Source: Hyphomicrobiales bacterium (GTDB taxonomy: Bacteria > Pseudomonadota > Alphaproteobacteria > Rhizobiales > Rhizobiaceae). Taken from it: a DNA stretch of 64,000 nt. Position 1 is the stretch's first letter. The number at the start of each line of letters is the position of its first letter. Shown here piece by piece: positions 24,030 to 31,639 of the stretch. The stretch covers positions 1 through 64,000 of the forward strand of contig UBKJ01000016.1 in NCBI GenBank assembly GCA_900465915.1, read 5' to 3'. The translations under genes and the position numbers were made by a program. Under the pieces are notes generated by a model. The model saw only the letters and a list, made by a program, of their open reading frames with translations, searched no databases and had not been told where the DNA came from.

Positions 24030-24782
24030 TCACTCGGGAAGCTTGCCGAACCACTTCTTGTAAATGGCGTCGTAGCGGCCGTCGGCCTTCACCTTCTTGA
24101 GCGCCTCGTTGACCTCTCCGACCAGCTTGCTTCCCTTCGGGAAGGCGATGCCGACCGGGATGCCTTCGCCGACGGGCCTGTCCAGGATCTTCATCTTGCC
24201 GTCGCCCTCGGTCTGGACGTAGTAGGCGAGGAAGGGATAGTCGTAGACGACCGCCTGGGCGCGGCCCGCCTGCAGTTCCATGAACATGTTGGTGACTTGC
24301 GGGAACAGGGTGACGTCCGCGGTCGGGGCGTTCTTCTTCAGCCAGGTCGCCGCGGCCGATCCGGTCACGGAGGCGACCTTCTTCCCGCCCAGATCGTCGC
24401 CCGACTTGATCGTCGCGTCGTCGGCGCGGACGAGAACGCCGAGCGAGCTGGTGTAATAGACGTCGGAGAAATCAGCCACCTGCTTGCGGGCGTCCGTCAT
24501 GAAAATGCTGGAGATCGCTATGTCGATGGTCGCCGTCTGCAGCGCCGGTATCAGCGCGCCGAAATCCATCGGGCTCACCGTGTATTTGAAGCCGGCTTCC
24601 TTGGCGATTTCGACGAGAAGGTCCTGGTCGAAGCCGACATATTCGCCGTCCTGCATGAAGTCGAACGGCTTGGAATCCATGGCGGCGCCGACGGTTATCG
24701 TCTTGTCCTCCGCCCAGGCGGTGTTTGCGAATGCGGCGGCCGTTATGACCGCTGCGAAAAATGCGCGTCTGTTCATCGTCAT
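24030..24782 (-). CDS. Amino-acid-type ABC substrate-binding protein (family 3)
   Basis: A 250-residue type II periplasmic binding protein. I chose the ATG at 24782 (MTMNRRAFF), preceded by AAAGGGGAGC; the frame is open further upstream but without a site. The signal peptide runs to about residue 23 (NTAWA before EDKTI). The mature protein has GFDQDLLVEIAKEAG, IDIAISSIFMTDARK (where cystine/glutamine relatives have D-x-x-x-x-G-M-T-x-T), and DYPFLAYYVQ. First gene of the minus-strand importer, read from the AT-rich region at 24783-24915. The ligand is unknown. Confidence 0.9.
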   Translation of the reverse strand: MTMNRRAFFAAVITAAAFANTAWAEDKTITVGAAMDSKPFDFMQDGEYVGFDQDLLVEIAKEAGFKYTVSPMDFGALIPALQTATIDIAISSIFMTDARKQVADFSDVYYTSSLGVLVRADDATIKSGDDLGGKKVASVTGSAAATWLKKNAPTADVTLFPQVTNMFMELQAGRAQAVVYDYPFLAYYVQTEGDGKMKILDRPVGEGIPVGIAFPKGSKLVGEVNEALKKVKADGRYDAIYKKWFGKLPE

Positions 24783-24854
24783 GCTCCCCTTTTGAATTGA
24801 TGCGTCGGGCTTATGGGTGCGCCGCGTCATTTCTTGCAGCGCCGCGCCGCTCGC

Positions 24855-24915
24855 TAATTTGGATACAATCATAACATAAAAAATAAATCAATGAATTAAT
24901 GTATAATATTTTGAC
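24855..24915 (-). promoter_or_regulatory. AT-rich promoter/operator region upstream of the binding-protein gene
   Basis: A markedly AT-rich island in otherwise GC-rich DNA holds GGATACAATC (24861-24870) and AATTAATGTAT (24894-24904). The same AATTAATGTAT occurs in the divergent gap at 26561-26571, and a GGATACGAT variant lies before the GMC gene at 22559-22567. Repetition before genes of one module suggests sites for a shared regulator, for which the GntR/FCD protein at 29398-30066 is the nearest candidate. Confidence 0.35.
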
Positions 24916-24930
24916 GTTTGGAATAATCGA

Positions 24931-24960
24931 AGGCGTCGGCCTCCATGCAAGCCAACGCCT
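24931..24960 (-). terminator. Hairpin downstream of the aldehyde dehydrogenase gene
   Basis: AGGCGTCGGC (24931-24940) pairs with GCCAACGCCT (24951-24960) with one mismatch and a 10-nt loop, about 100 bp past the minus-strand aldehyde dehydrogenase stop. No T run. Nothing else is recognisable between 24961 and 25059. Confidence 0.35.
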
Positions 24961-25059
24961 CATCGCTCCTTGGCCGCTTCAGCCGATATTGATTGGCGGG
25001 GAAAGTAACGCTTTGAAAACGTTGACAGGAAGGCGTCAGGCATCGGCCGCGCCCACCCG

Positions 25060-26496
25060 TCAAATCCGCTTCTCGGAAATCATCTTCGTCCGCAGATAGG
25101 CTTCCAGCCCTTCCGCGCCGCTTTCGGCGCCATAACCGGATTCGTTGACGCCGCCGAAGGGCGTTTCGGCCTCGTGAACGGAGGTGTGGTTGACGCCCAC
25201 GACGCCGGCCTCGAGCGCCTCGCCGACATTCGTGGCGGTCGCCAGATTGGTGGTGAACACATAGGCCGCAAGCCCGAACGGCAGGGAATTGGCCCGTTCC
25301 ACCGCCTCCTCGGCGGTGTCGAAGGGCGTTATCTGCGCCAGCGGCCCGAAAGGCTCCTCCATCATGACGCGGGCGTCGTCCGTCACGTCGCGAAGCACGG
25401 TCGGCGCATAGAAATTGCCCTTGCGGTCGAGACGCTCGCCGCCGAGCGCGACCGTCGCTCCCTTCGCGACCGCGTCCCGCACATAATCGTCCATGAGATC
25501 GAGCCGCCGGCTGGTGATGAGCGGCCCCATGGCCGTGCCCGCGTCGAGGCCGTCGCCGACGACGATCTTCCGGCTGCGCTCGACGAAGCCGGCGATGAAC
25601 CGCTCATAGGCGTTCTTCTGCACGTAAAACCGCGTCGGAGACGTGCAGACCTGGCCGGCGTTGCGGAATTTCGACGCGACCAGAACGTCCAGCGCCTTTT
25701 CGAGATCGGCGTCGTCGAAGACGAGAACCGGGGCGTGGCCGCCCAACTCCATCGTGCAGCGCTTCAGCGTCTCGGAGGCGAGGCGCTGCAGAAGCTTTCC
25801 GACCGGCGTGGACCCGGTCAGGGAGAGTTTTTTCGGGATCGGGGAGGCGATCAGATGCTCCGAAATCGCCGCGGCGGGACCGAAGACGATGTTGAGCGCG
25901 CCGGCGGGCGTCCCTGCGTCCTGAAAGCAGCGGCCGATGGCGACCGCCGCGCCCGGCGTTTCGTCGCTCGGCTTGACGATGATGCTGCAACCGGCGGCAA
26001 GTGCTGCCGCGACCTTCAGGGCGACGTTGCCGGCCGGAAAATTCCAGGCGGCGAAGCCCAGCGCCGGGCCGACCGGCTCCTTCGTCACCAGTTGGCGCAC
26101 GCCGGCCGCGCGGGCGGGGACGATGCGGCCATAGGCCCGCTTCGCCTCCTCGGCGTACCAGCGGGTGGCGTCGGCGCAGAACTGCACCTCGCCCATGGCC
26201 TCGGCCAGCGGCTTGCCGTTTTCGATGGTCAGGGTCCGCGCGATGTCGGCCTTCCTCGCCTCGATGAGATCGGCCGCCTTGCCAAGAACGCCGCAACGAT
26301 GGGCGGCGGTGACGCCCTTCCAGGCGCGAAAGGCGCGGCCGGCGGCCTCGAGCGCGCGATCGAGGTCGTCCTTCGCCGCATGGGGAACGCGGCCGATCTC
26401 GGACCCGTCGGCGGGATTGAGGACCGCGCCGCTTTCGCCGCCGCTCCCTTGCGTCCACGCGCCGTCGATGAGCATTTCGAGTTTTTCGGCGTACAT
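25060..26496 (-). CDS. NAD(P)-dependent aldehyde dehydrogenase (succinate-semialdehyde dehydrogenase-like)
   Basis: A 478-residue aldehyde dehydrogenase. The cofactor-binding region has AAWNFPAGNVALK near residue 149 and PSDETPGAA; LTGSTPVGKLL precedes the general-base Glu in MELGGHAPVL near residue 255; the catalytic Cys is in NAGQVCTSPTRF near residue 288. Sequence features resemble GabD-type enzymes acting on semialdehydes. It faces the DAO-type oxidase genes across a 125-bp divergent gap. It could oxidise the aldehyde made by the GMC enzyme or the deaminated product of the flavin oxidases; which one is inference. Confidence 0.92.
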   Translation of the reverse strand: MYAEKLEMLIDGAWTQGSGGESGAVLNPADGSEIGRVPHAAKDDLDRALEAAGRAFRAWKGVTAAHRCGVLGKAADLIEARKADIARTLTIENGKPLAEAMGEVQFCADATRWYAEEAKRAYGRIVPARAAGVRQLVTKEPVGPALGFAAWNFPAGNVALKVAAALAAGCSIIVKPSDETPGAAVAIGRCFQDAGTPAGALNIVFGPAAAISEHLIASPIPKKLSLTGSTPVGKLLQRLASETLKRCTMELGGHAPVLVFDDADLEKALDVLVASKFRNAGQVCTSPTRFYVQKNAYERFIAGFVERSRKIVVGDGLDAGTAMGPLITSRRLDLMDDYVRDAVAKGATVALGGERLDRKGNFYAPTVLRDVTDDARVMMEEPFGPLAQITPFDTAEEAVERANSLPFGLAAYVFTTNLATATNVGEALEAGVVGVNHTSVHEAETPFGGVNESGYGAESGAEGLEAYLRTKMISEKRI

Positions 26497-26540
26497 GATC
26501 GGTCCTCTTTTCCGTGTGCGTCGCTTTGTGGGATGCTGTC

Positions 26541-26580
26541 GGGCATTGTATAAACGAATAAATTAATGTATGCAATTAAT
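26541..26580. promoter_or_regulatory. Divergent AT-rich operator region between aldehyde dehydrogenase and DAO genes
   Basis: The gap holds ATTGTATAAA (26545-26554) and AATTAATGTATGCAATTAAT (26561-26580); outer half-sites ATTGTAT and ATGCAAT form an imperfect dyad, a shape common for FCD-type GntR operators. AATTAATGTAT is shared with the region before the binding-protein gene (24894-24904). The call rests on repetition and position only. Confidence 0.4.
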
Positions 26581-26621
26581 CACCATCGCATAAGATTGAC
26601 GCAGATCGGGAGTCCGCGAAA

Positions 26622-28001
26622 ATGGTCACGCAAAATCCGTCCGTAGAAGTCGCGATCATTGGAGCCGGCAATGTCGGGATCGCGGTCGCCTACTATCTCT
26701 GCCGCAGGCATGGGCTTCGGAACCTCGTCATCGTCGACCCGCGCGATCCGATGAGCCTGACCTCCGCCCAATCGGGCGAGAACTACCGCAACTGGTGGCC
26801 GCATCCGGTGATGACCGCCTTCACCGACGACAGCATCGCCATGATGGAGGAGATCGCGCGCGAGACCGGAAACCGGATCAACATGACCCGTCGCGGCTAT
26901 GCGCTCGTCACCCGCCGCGCCAAGCCTGACGATCTCATTGAGGACCTTTTCCGCGGCTATGGCGCCGAGGCCGAACGGCTGCTGCGCTTCCATGATGGCG
27001 CGGGTCCGCGCGCCTCTTATCGGCCCGCGCTCTCGGCCGATTGGCAAAGCGCGCCCGGCGGCGTCGACGTGCTTCAGGACAAGGCTCTCATTCGCCGGAC
27101 CTTCCCCGCTTACGCCGACGACGTGCGGACGGTCCTGCACGTGCGGCGCGCCGGCTCGATCAGCGGCCAGCAGCTCGGGCAATTCATGCTCGAATATGTG
27201 AAGGCCCATGGCGGACGTCTGGTGCGCGGCGAAGTGACCGGGATCGAAACCGGCTCGCCGCTGACCCTGCATGTAAAGACGCCGGAAGGCGCGAACGCCA
27301 TCCGCGCCGAAAAGGTGGTCAACGCCGCCGGCCCGTTCCTCAAGGACGTGGCCGCGATGGCCGGCGAGGCGCTCGACGTTTCCTGCGTCTACCAGCAGAA
27401 GATCGCCTTCGAGGACCGCGAGGGGATCGTCCCGCGCAATCTGCCCTTCACCATCGATCTCGACGGGCAGCAGCTCGCCTGGACGGAGGAGGAGCGGGAG
27501 ATTCTGGCCGAGGACCGGGAAACGGCCCGGCTCACGCAATTCCTGCAGGGCGGAATCCATTGCCGGCCGGACGGGGCCGAAGACGGAAAATGGATCAAGC
27601 TCGGCTGGGCTATCAACCACACGCCGTCCGATCCGCACGCCGCCGAGCCCATCGATGCGCAGTTCCCCGACATCGTCCTGCGCGGCGCCAGCCGCCTGCA
27701 GCCCGGCCTTGCGAATTATATCGGCAGATTGCCGCGCGGCGCGCATCATTATGGCGGCTATTATACGATGACGGAGGAAAACTGGCCGCTGATTGGGCCG
27801 ATGAAGACGCCCGGCATGTTCGTCGCCGGCGCGCTGTCCGGCTTCGGCACGATGGCCGCCTGTGTCAGCGGCGCCCTATGCGCCGACTGGATCGCCGGCG
27901 AGCCGACCGCGCCCTATGCGAGCCTGCTCGCGCCGTCGCGCTACGCCGATCCGCGCGTCATGGCCGAACTGAAGGCGCAGGCCAGCCGCGGCCATCTCTA
28001 G
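26622..28001 (+). CDS. DAO-family FAD-dependent oxidoreductase (first of two)
   Basis: A 459-residue flavoenzyme of the D-amino-acid oxidase/sarcosine-oxidase-beta superfamily. The N-terminal FAD motif is AIIGAGNVGIAVAYYL, with a VDPRDP turn where the ribose is bound; AEKVVNAAGPFL is near residue 230; a C-terminal GALSGFGTMAACVSG holds the second flavin contact. Family members oxidise C-N bonds of N-methyl or N-substituted amino acids and D-amino acids. It is long for the family because of an insertion around residues 285-345. A second DAO gene follows after 62 bp, and an aldehyde dehydrogenase is divergent, together suggesting stepwise oxidation of an amino compound. Confidence 0.87.
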   Translation: MVTQNPSVEVAIIGAGNVGIAVAYYLCRRHGLRNLVIVDPRDPMSLTSAQSGENYRNWWPHPVMTAFTDDSIAMMEEIARETGNRINMTRRGYALVTRRAKPDDLIEDLFRGYGAEAERLLRFHDGAGPRASYRPALSADWQSAPGGVDVLQDKALIRRTFPAYADDVRTVLHVRRAGSISGQQLGQFMLEYVKAHGGRLVRGEVTGIETGSPLTLHVKTPEGANAIRAEKVVNAAGPFLKDVAAMAGEALDVSCVYQQKIAFEDREGIVPRNLPFTIDLDGQQLAWTEEEREILAEDRETARLTQFLQGGIHCRPDGAEDGKWIKLGWAINHTPSDPHAAEPIDAQFPDIVLRGASRLQPGLANYIGRLPRGAHHYGGYYTMTEENWPLIGPMKTPGMFVAGALSGFGTMAACVSGALCADWIAGEPTAPYASLLAPSRYADPRVMAELKAQASRGHL

Positions 28002-28063
28002 GATTGATCGAAGGCAGCGGCTCGCCCGGACCTTTCGATCCGCACGCAATGAAGGAGAACAAT

Positions 28064-29227
28064 GTGAAGAAAGACGTCGTCATTATCGGAGGAGGCGCGA
28101 TCGGCGCCGCGGTCGCCTATTATCTCCGCGGCATGGACCCCAGCGTTTCGGTCGCCGTCGTCGAACGCGACCCCACCTATAGCCTCGCCTCGACGCCGCG
28201 CGCCTCGGGCGGCGTGCGCCGGCTGTTCTCCTTGCCGGAAAACATCGCCCTGTCGAACTACTCCATCCCGTTCTTCGACAATTTCGCGGAGACGATGGCG
28301 GTGGACGGAGCTCTCGCCGAGATCGGCTTGAAGAAGAACGGCTATCTCTTCATCGTGCCGCCGACCAGTCGCGAGATGCTGAAGGAGAATTACGACACCG
28401 AGCTTTCCATGGGCTGCAACGTCGTCTGGCTGGAGCCGGACGAGATCAAGCACAAGTTCCCCTCGATGAACGTCTCCGATCTTGGCGCGGCGGTGCATTC
28501 GCCGGACGACGGCTGGCTCGATCCGCACAGCGTGCTCATGGGCTTCCGCAAGAAGGCGCGCGCCATGGGGGCGGAATTCGTCGCCGACGAGGTCGTCGGC
28601 TTCGACCGCGCGGGCGCGTCGGTTCAGCGCGTCAAGCTCAAGTCCGGCCAGAGCATCGAGGCCGACCACTTCGTCAACGCCGCCGGCGCCTGGGCCAAGG
28701 ACATCTGCGCCATGCTCGGCTTCAAGGCCCCGATCGAACCGCTGCGCCGCTTCGAGCATTATTTCGAGACGGAAGATCCGATCGAGCCGCTGCCTTACCT
28801 CAAGGATCCCGAACGCCTCGCCTTCCGGCCCGAAGGCAAGGGCTATTCCGGCGGCGTGCCGACGCTCGCCGAACCGCGCGGCTACAATTTCGAGGTCGAC
28901 CACGATTATTTCGAAAACGTCGTGTGGCCGGCGCTCGCGCACCGCTTCCCGCAATTCGAGAAGACGAAATGCAAGAACACGCTTCCCGGCCTTTATGACC
29001 AGAACGACTTCGACGGAAACATGATCATCGGCCCCGGCGCGGACGGGCTGGAAAATTTCCATATGCTGGCGGGCTTTTCGGGCCACGGCCTCATGCACGC
29101 CCCCGGCTGCGGCCTGGCGATGGCGGAACTGCTCCTCAAGGGGCGCTACGAGACGATAGACCTCACGCGCTTCGGCTGGCGGCGTCTTCTCGACAATACT
29201 CCGCTGCCGGAACGGGGCATTATCTAA
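28064..29227 (+). CDS. DAO-family FAD-dependent oxidoreductase (second of two)
   Basis: A 387-residue flavoenzyme with the FAD motif VVIIGGGAIGAAVAYYL at the start, the acidic ribose-binding turn VVERDPTYS, STPRASGGVRRLF, HFVNAAGAWAK near residue 208 and the closing AGFSGHGLMHAPGCG. It resembles FOXRED1-type and sarcosine-oxidase-beta proteins. I place the start at the GTG at 28064 because AAGGAGA lies 6 bp upstream; an ATG at 28049 is in frame but poorly placed. Divergent from its upstream neighbour in sequence, so not a recent duplication. A hairpin follows the stop. Confidence 0.87.
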   Translation: MKKDVVIIGGGAIGAAVAYYLRGMDPSVSVAVVERDPTYSLASTPRASGGVRRLFSLPENIALSNYSIPFFDNFAETMAVDGALAEIGLKKNGYLFIVPPTSREMLKENYDTELSMGCNVVWLEPDEIKHKFPSMNVSDLGAAVHSPDDGWLDPHSVLMGFRKKARAMGAEFVADEVVGFDRAGASVQRVKLKSGQSIEADHFVNAAGAWAKDICAMLGFKAPIEPLRRFEHYFETEDPIEPLPYLKDPERLAFRPEGKGYSGGVPTLAEPRGYNFEVDHDYFENVVWPALAHRFPQFEKTKCKNTLPGLYDQNDFDGNMIIGPGADGLENFHMLAGFSGHGLMHAPGCGLAMAELLLKGRYETIDLTRFGWRRLLDNTPLPERGII

Positions 29228-29234
29228 ACGAGAA

Positions 29235-29263
29235 GGCTGGCGGCCATTCCCGTGTCGCCAGCC
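29235..29263 (+). terminator. Hairpin after the second DAO gene
   Basis: GGCTGGCG (29235-29242) and CGCCAGCC (29256-29263) form a perfect 8-bp stem with a 13-nt loop, starting 7 bp after the stop. No T run is adjacent. It lies between the plus-strand DAO genes and the converging GntR gene. Confidence 0.45.
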
Positions 29264-29397
29264 AGCGCTCAGGCTTGTTCGGCAATATACGAATTCGACC
29301 AGAGCAAGCCGCCGGGTTTGCAATGAGCCTTTTTCAAGAATTGTCGGCAGTGAAAACGCATAAAAGCAGGATAGGTTTTCAAGCCATGGAACGGGGA

Positions 29398-30066
29398 TTA
29401 ATCCCCGTTCTGCAAGGATAGAAATCTCAGGAAATCCTCCCCACCGCGCATCAGGTCACGCTCCATCGCTTCGCGCGCGGCCTTGCCGTTCCCCTTGCTC
29501 AACGCTTCAAGCGCTATCTTGTGCTCCGAGCTTGCGATGAGCTGGTGATGTCCATGCTGAAAGAAGATCGTGAACATCGGCCCCATGAGCACCCATAGGT
29601 TCTCGATCTGGTCCACAAGCATGTCCATTCCGCTCAAGCGATAGATGCCGAAGTGGAATTCGCGGTTGTAGCGAAACGCCTTCTCCGCATCGCCGGCCAG
29701 ATCGTGCCTGGCGTAGAGTTCGTCGACCTCATGCAATCTGGCGATATCGGCGGAGGTGACGTATTGGGCGGCGAGCTCGGTCGCCAACCCCTCCAGCGCC
29801 AGGCGAATCGTCTTCACCTGCACATAACGCGTCTTCGTCATTTCCGGCACGATGGCGAACCGTCCCGAGCGAAGCTCAAGTCCTTTTTCGCTGACGAGCC
29901 GCAGGCAGGCTTCGCGCACCGGCGTTATGCTCGTGCCCAGCCGGTCCGCCAGATCCTGCATGACAAGTCTTTGCCCCGGCTGGAACTGCCCGGAAATCAG
30001 CCCCTCCCGCAAGACGGCGTATGCCCGGACGGAAAGACTACCTTGGTCAATTTTCTCGATTTTCAA
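29398..30066 (-). CDS. GntR-family regulator with FCD ligand domain
   Basis: The protein has a GntR winged helix (YAVLREGLISGQFQPGQRL, then LADRLGTSITPVREACLRL) and a helical FCD effector domain with the metal-binding histidine pattern (YNREFHFGIYRLSG, SSEHKIALEAL). No good ATG exists. I take the TTG at 30066, which has GAGGTGGTG upstream and gives 222 residues; an in-frame GTG at 30147 would add 27 residues but lacks a ribosome binding site. It is transcribed away from the TorT-like transporter operon and towards the DAO genes, so it may regulate either or both modules. Confidence 0.85.
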   Translation of the reverse strand: MKIEKIDQGSLSVRAYAVLREGLISGQFQPGQRLVMQDLADRLGTSITPVREACLRLVSEKGLELRSGRFAIVPEMTKTRYVQVKTIRLALEGLATELAAQYVTSADIARLHEVDELYARHDLAGDAEKAFRYNREFHFGIYRLSGMDMLVDQIENLWVLMGPMFTIFFQHGHHQLIASSEHKIALEALSKGNGKAAREAMERDLMRGGEDFLRFLSLQNGD

Positions 30067-30475
30067 AAAACACCACCTCGCCGCCGGTTCGATTCCCGGG
30101 AAAACGTCTTCGAACCTATTGGAGCAAATTCCGCAAGCTTCCTCCACCGGAATGAAAGCAGGCCTTGAACCCGCTTTTTATTCTCACGTCCGACAGGGAC
30201 GCCTCCCTCCTCCAACCGCTCGATCGCGGCCCACATTTTTTGTCCGCGTGACGCTTGACATCATATTTTATAAGATACATCGTGTACGAAACAAAATATA
30301 AATTCAAGAGGGCGACACGCTGGATACGAATGCGCAAAGGCGTGCGTATCCAGCCAGGACGGAAACCTCTCGCATGACGAAACGCGTCGCGCACGGCTCC
30401 GCGGCGAGGACGATTTAAGAGCCGAAACAATCAAACGGCCGTCAAAGGCCGTCACGGAACAAATGGGAGTCACCG
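30067..30475. promoter_or_regulatory. Divergent promoter region between the GntR gene and the TorT-like operon
   Basis: This 409-bp stretch has no gene beyond a possible N-terminal extension of the GntR protein. Its middle (about 30245-30305) is AT-rich and includes TTGACA (30255-30260), TTTTATAAGATACATC and GTGTACGAAAC, plausibly a promoter with an overlapping regulator site. The right part (30306-30460) is ordinary leader sequence ending in a GGGAG ribosome binding site. No exact operator match elsewhere in the window was found. Confidence 0.4.
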
Positions 30476-31546
30476 ATGAGATTCATAATGCGGCATGCGG
30501 CCGTCATCGCCGCCGCCACGATGCTGGTTTCGGGGCTGGCCTCGGGCGCGGCGCAAGCCAAGGACTGGTGGCCGTTCAAGATCGCGGCGGCCAAGGACGG
30601 CGACGTCAAGCAGTTGCACGATATCGAATACACGCCGCTGGAAAAGGCGGACAAGCCCTGGAAGCTCTGCGTTCTCTACCCGCATATGCAGGACAGCTAT
30701 TGGGTTTCCGTCAATTACGGCCTGATCGAGGAAGCCAAGCGGCTCGGCGTCAAGGTCTCCGCCTTCCAGGCGGGCGGCTATACGGCGCTGCCCAAGCAGA
30801 TCTCGCAATATGACGATTGCCTGGCGTCGGGCGCCGACGCCATCCTGATCGCGCCGATCTCCGAGGCCGGCGTCGCCGCCAAGATCAAAGAAGGCATGGG
30901 CAAGGGCCTGGTCAACATCGCCTTCGTCAACCCGATCGGCGACGTGCCGGTCACGGCGCGCGTGACGCCGGACTTCTACCAGAAGGGCTTCCAGACCGGC
31001 GAATACATCAAGAAATATCTCGGCTCCAAGAACGGCGCGGCCGTGGCCTTTCCCGGCCCGCAGGGAAGCGGCTGGGCCGAAACCTATATGAACGGCTTTC
31101 GCGACAGCACGAAAACCGGCAACGTCAAGCTGCTCGCCGAGCAGTTCGGCGAGGCGAGCGTGCCCGCCCAATTGCGCCTGGTCGAGGACGCGCTTCAGAC
31201 CTATCCCGACATGAACGTCATCTGGGGCGGCGCGCCGACGGCGGAAGCCGCGATCGGCGCCGTCGCCGACGCCGGCCGCAACGACGTCACGATCGTCTCC
31301 TCCTATGAGAACCAGACCATGCTGAAGGCGGTGAAGGACGGCAAGGTCGTCGCTTTCGCCACCGAATATCCGGTCATCATGGGACGCATCGCCGTGGACC
31401 TCGCCGTCAGGGCGCTCGAAAAGAAGCCTTTCGAAAAGGCGCTTCTCGTGTCTCCCGGCATCGTCACGTCGGACAATATCGCCAGCTTCGACACGACGCA
31501 GATCTTCGCGCCGGACGGCACGCAGCCGGAATTTTCCGTCAAGTAA
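30476..31546 (+). CDS. TorT-like periplasmic binding protein of a ribose-type transporter
   Basis: A 356-residue type I periplasmic binding protein with a signal peptide ending near residue 28 (GAAQA before KDWWPF). The WWPFKI start of the mature chain, PHMQDSYWVSVNYGLIEEAKRLG (in two parts), SGADAILIAPIS and FPGPQGSGWAE are typical of TorT-like proteins. TorT itself is the periplasmic partner of the TorS sensor. Here no sensor kinase is present and the gene is followed by CUT2 transporter genes, so it acts as the transporter's receptor. The ligand may be a small amine or lactam rather than a sugar, judged only from the downstream enzymes. Confidence 0.88.
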   Translation: MRFIMRHAAVIAAATMLVSGLASGAAQAKDWWPFKIAAAKDGDVKQLHDIEYTPLEKADKPWKLCVLYPHMQDSYWVSVNYGLIEEAKRLGVKVSAFQAGGYTALPKQISQYDDCLASGADAILIAPISEAGVAAKIKEGMGKGLVNIAFVNPIGDVPVTARVTPDFYQKGFQTGEYIKKYLGSKNGAAVAFPGPQGSGWAETYMNGFRDSTKTGNVKLLAEQFGEASVPAQLRLVEDALQTYPDMNVIWGGAPTAEAAIGAVADAGRNDVTIVSSYENQTMLKAVKDGKVVAFATEYPVIMGRIAVDLAVRALEKKPFEKALLVSPGIVTSDNIASFDTTQIFAPDGTQPEFSVK

Positions 31547-31562
31547 ATCGCTGACAGAACCG

Positions 31563-31585
31563 GCGTCCCGCGCAGAGCGGGACGC
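31563..31585 (+). other. Hairpin between binding-protein and ATPase genes
   Basis: GCGTCCCGC / GCGGGACGC form a perfect 9-bp stem with a GCAGA loop, 17 bp after the binding-protein stop, and no T run follows. A second, imperfect GC-rich hairpin covers about 31596-31623. They probably favour higher levels of binding protein than of membrane components. Confidence 0.45.
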
Positions 31586-31639
31586 TCGGAATCGTCTCGC
31601 CGCCCGTGACGAGCGGCGGGCGAAATGCGGAGATTATTC

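Noticed and set aside
30476..31546. TorT of a TMAO respiration system
   Set aside because: No TorS, TorR or TMAO reductase genes are present and the gene is followed directly by a CUT2 transporter.
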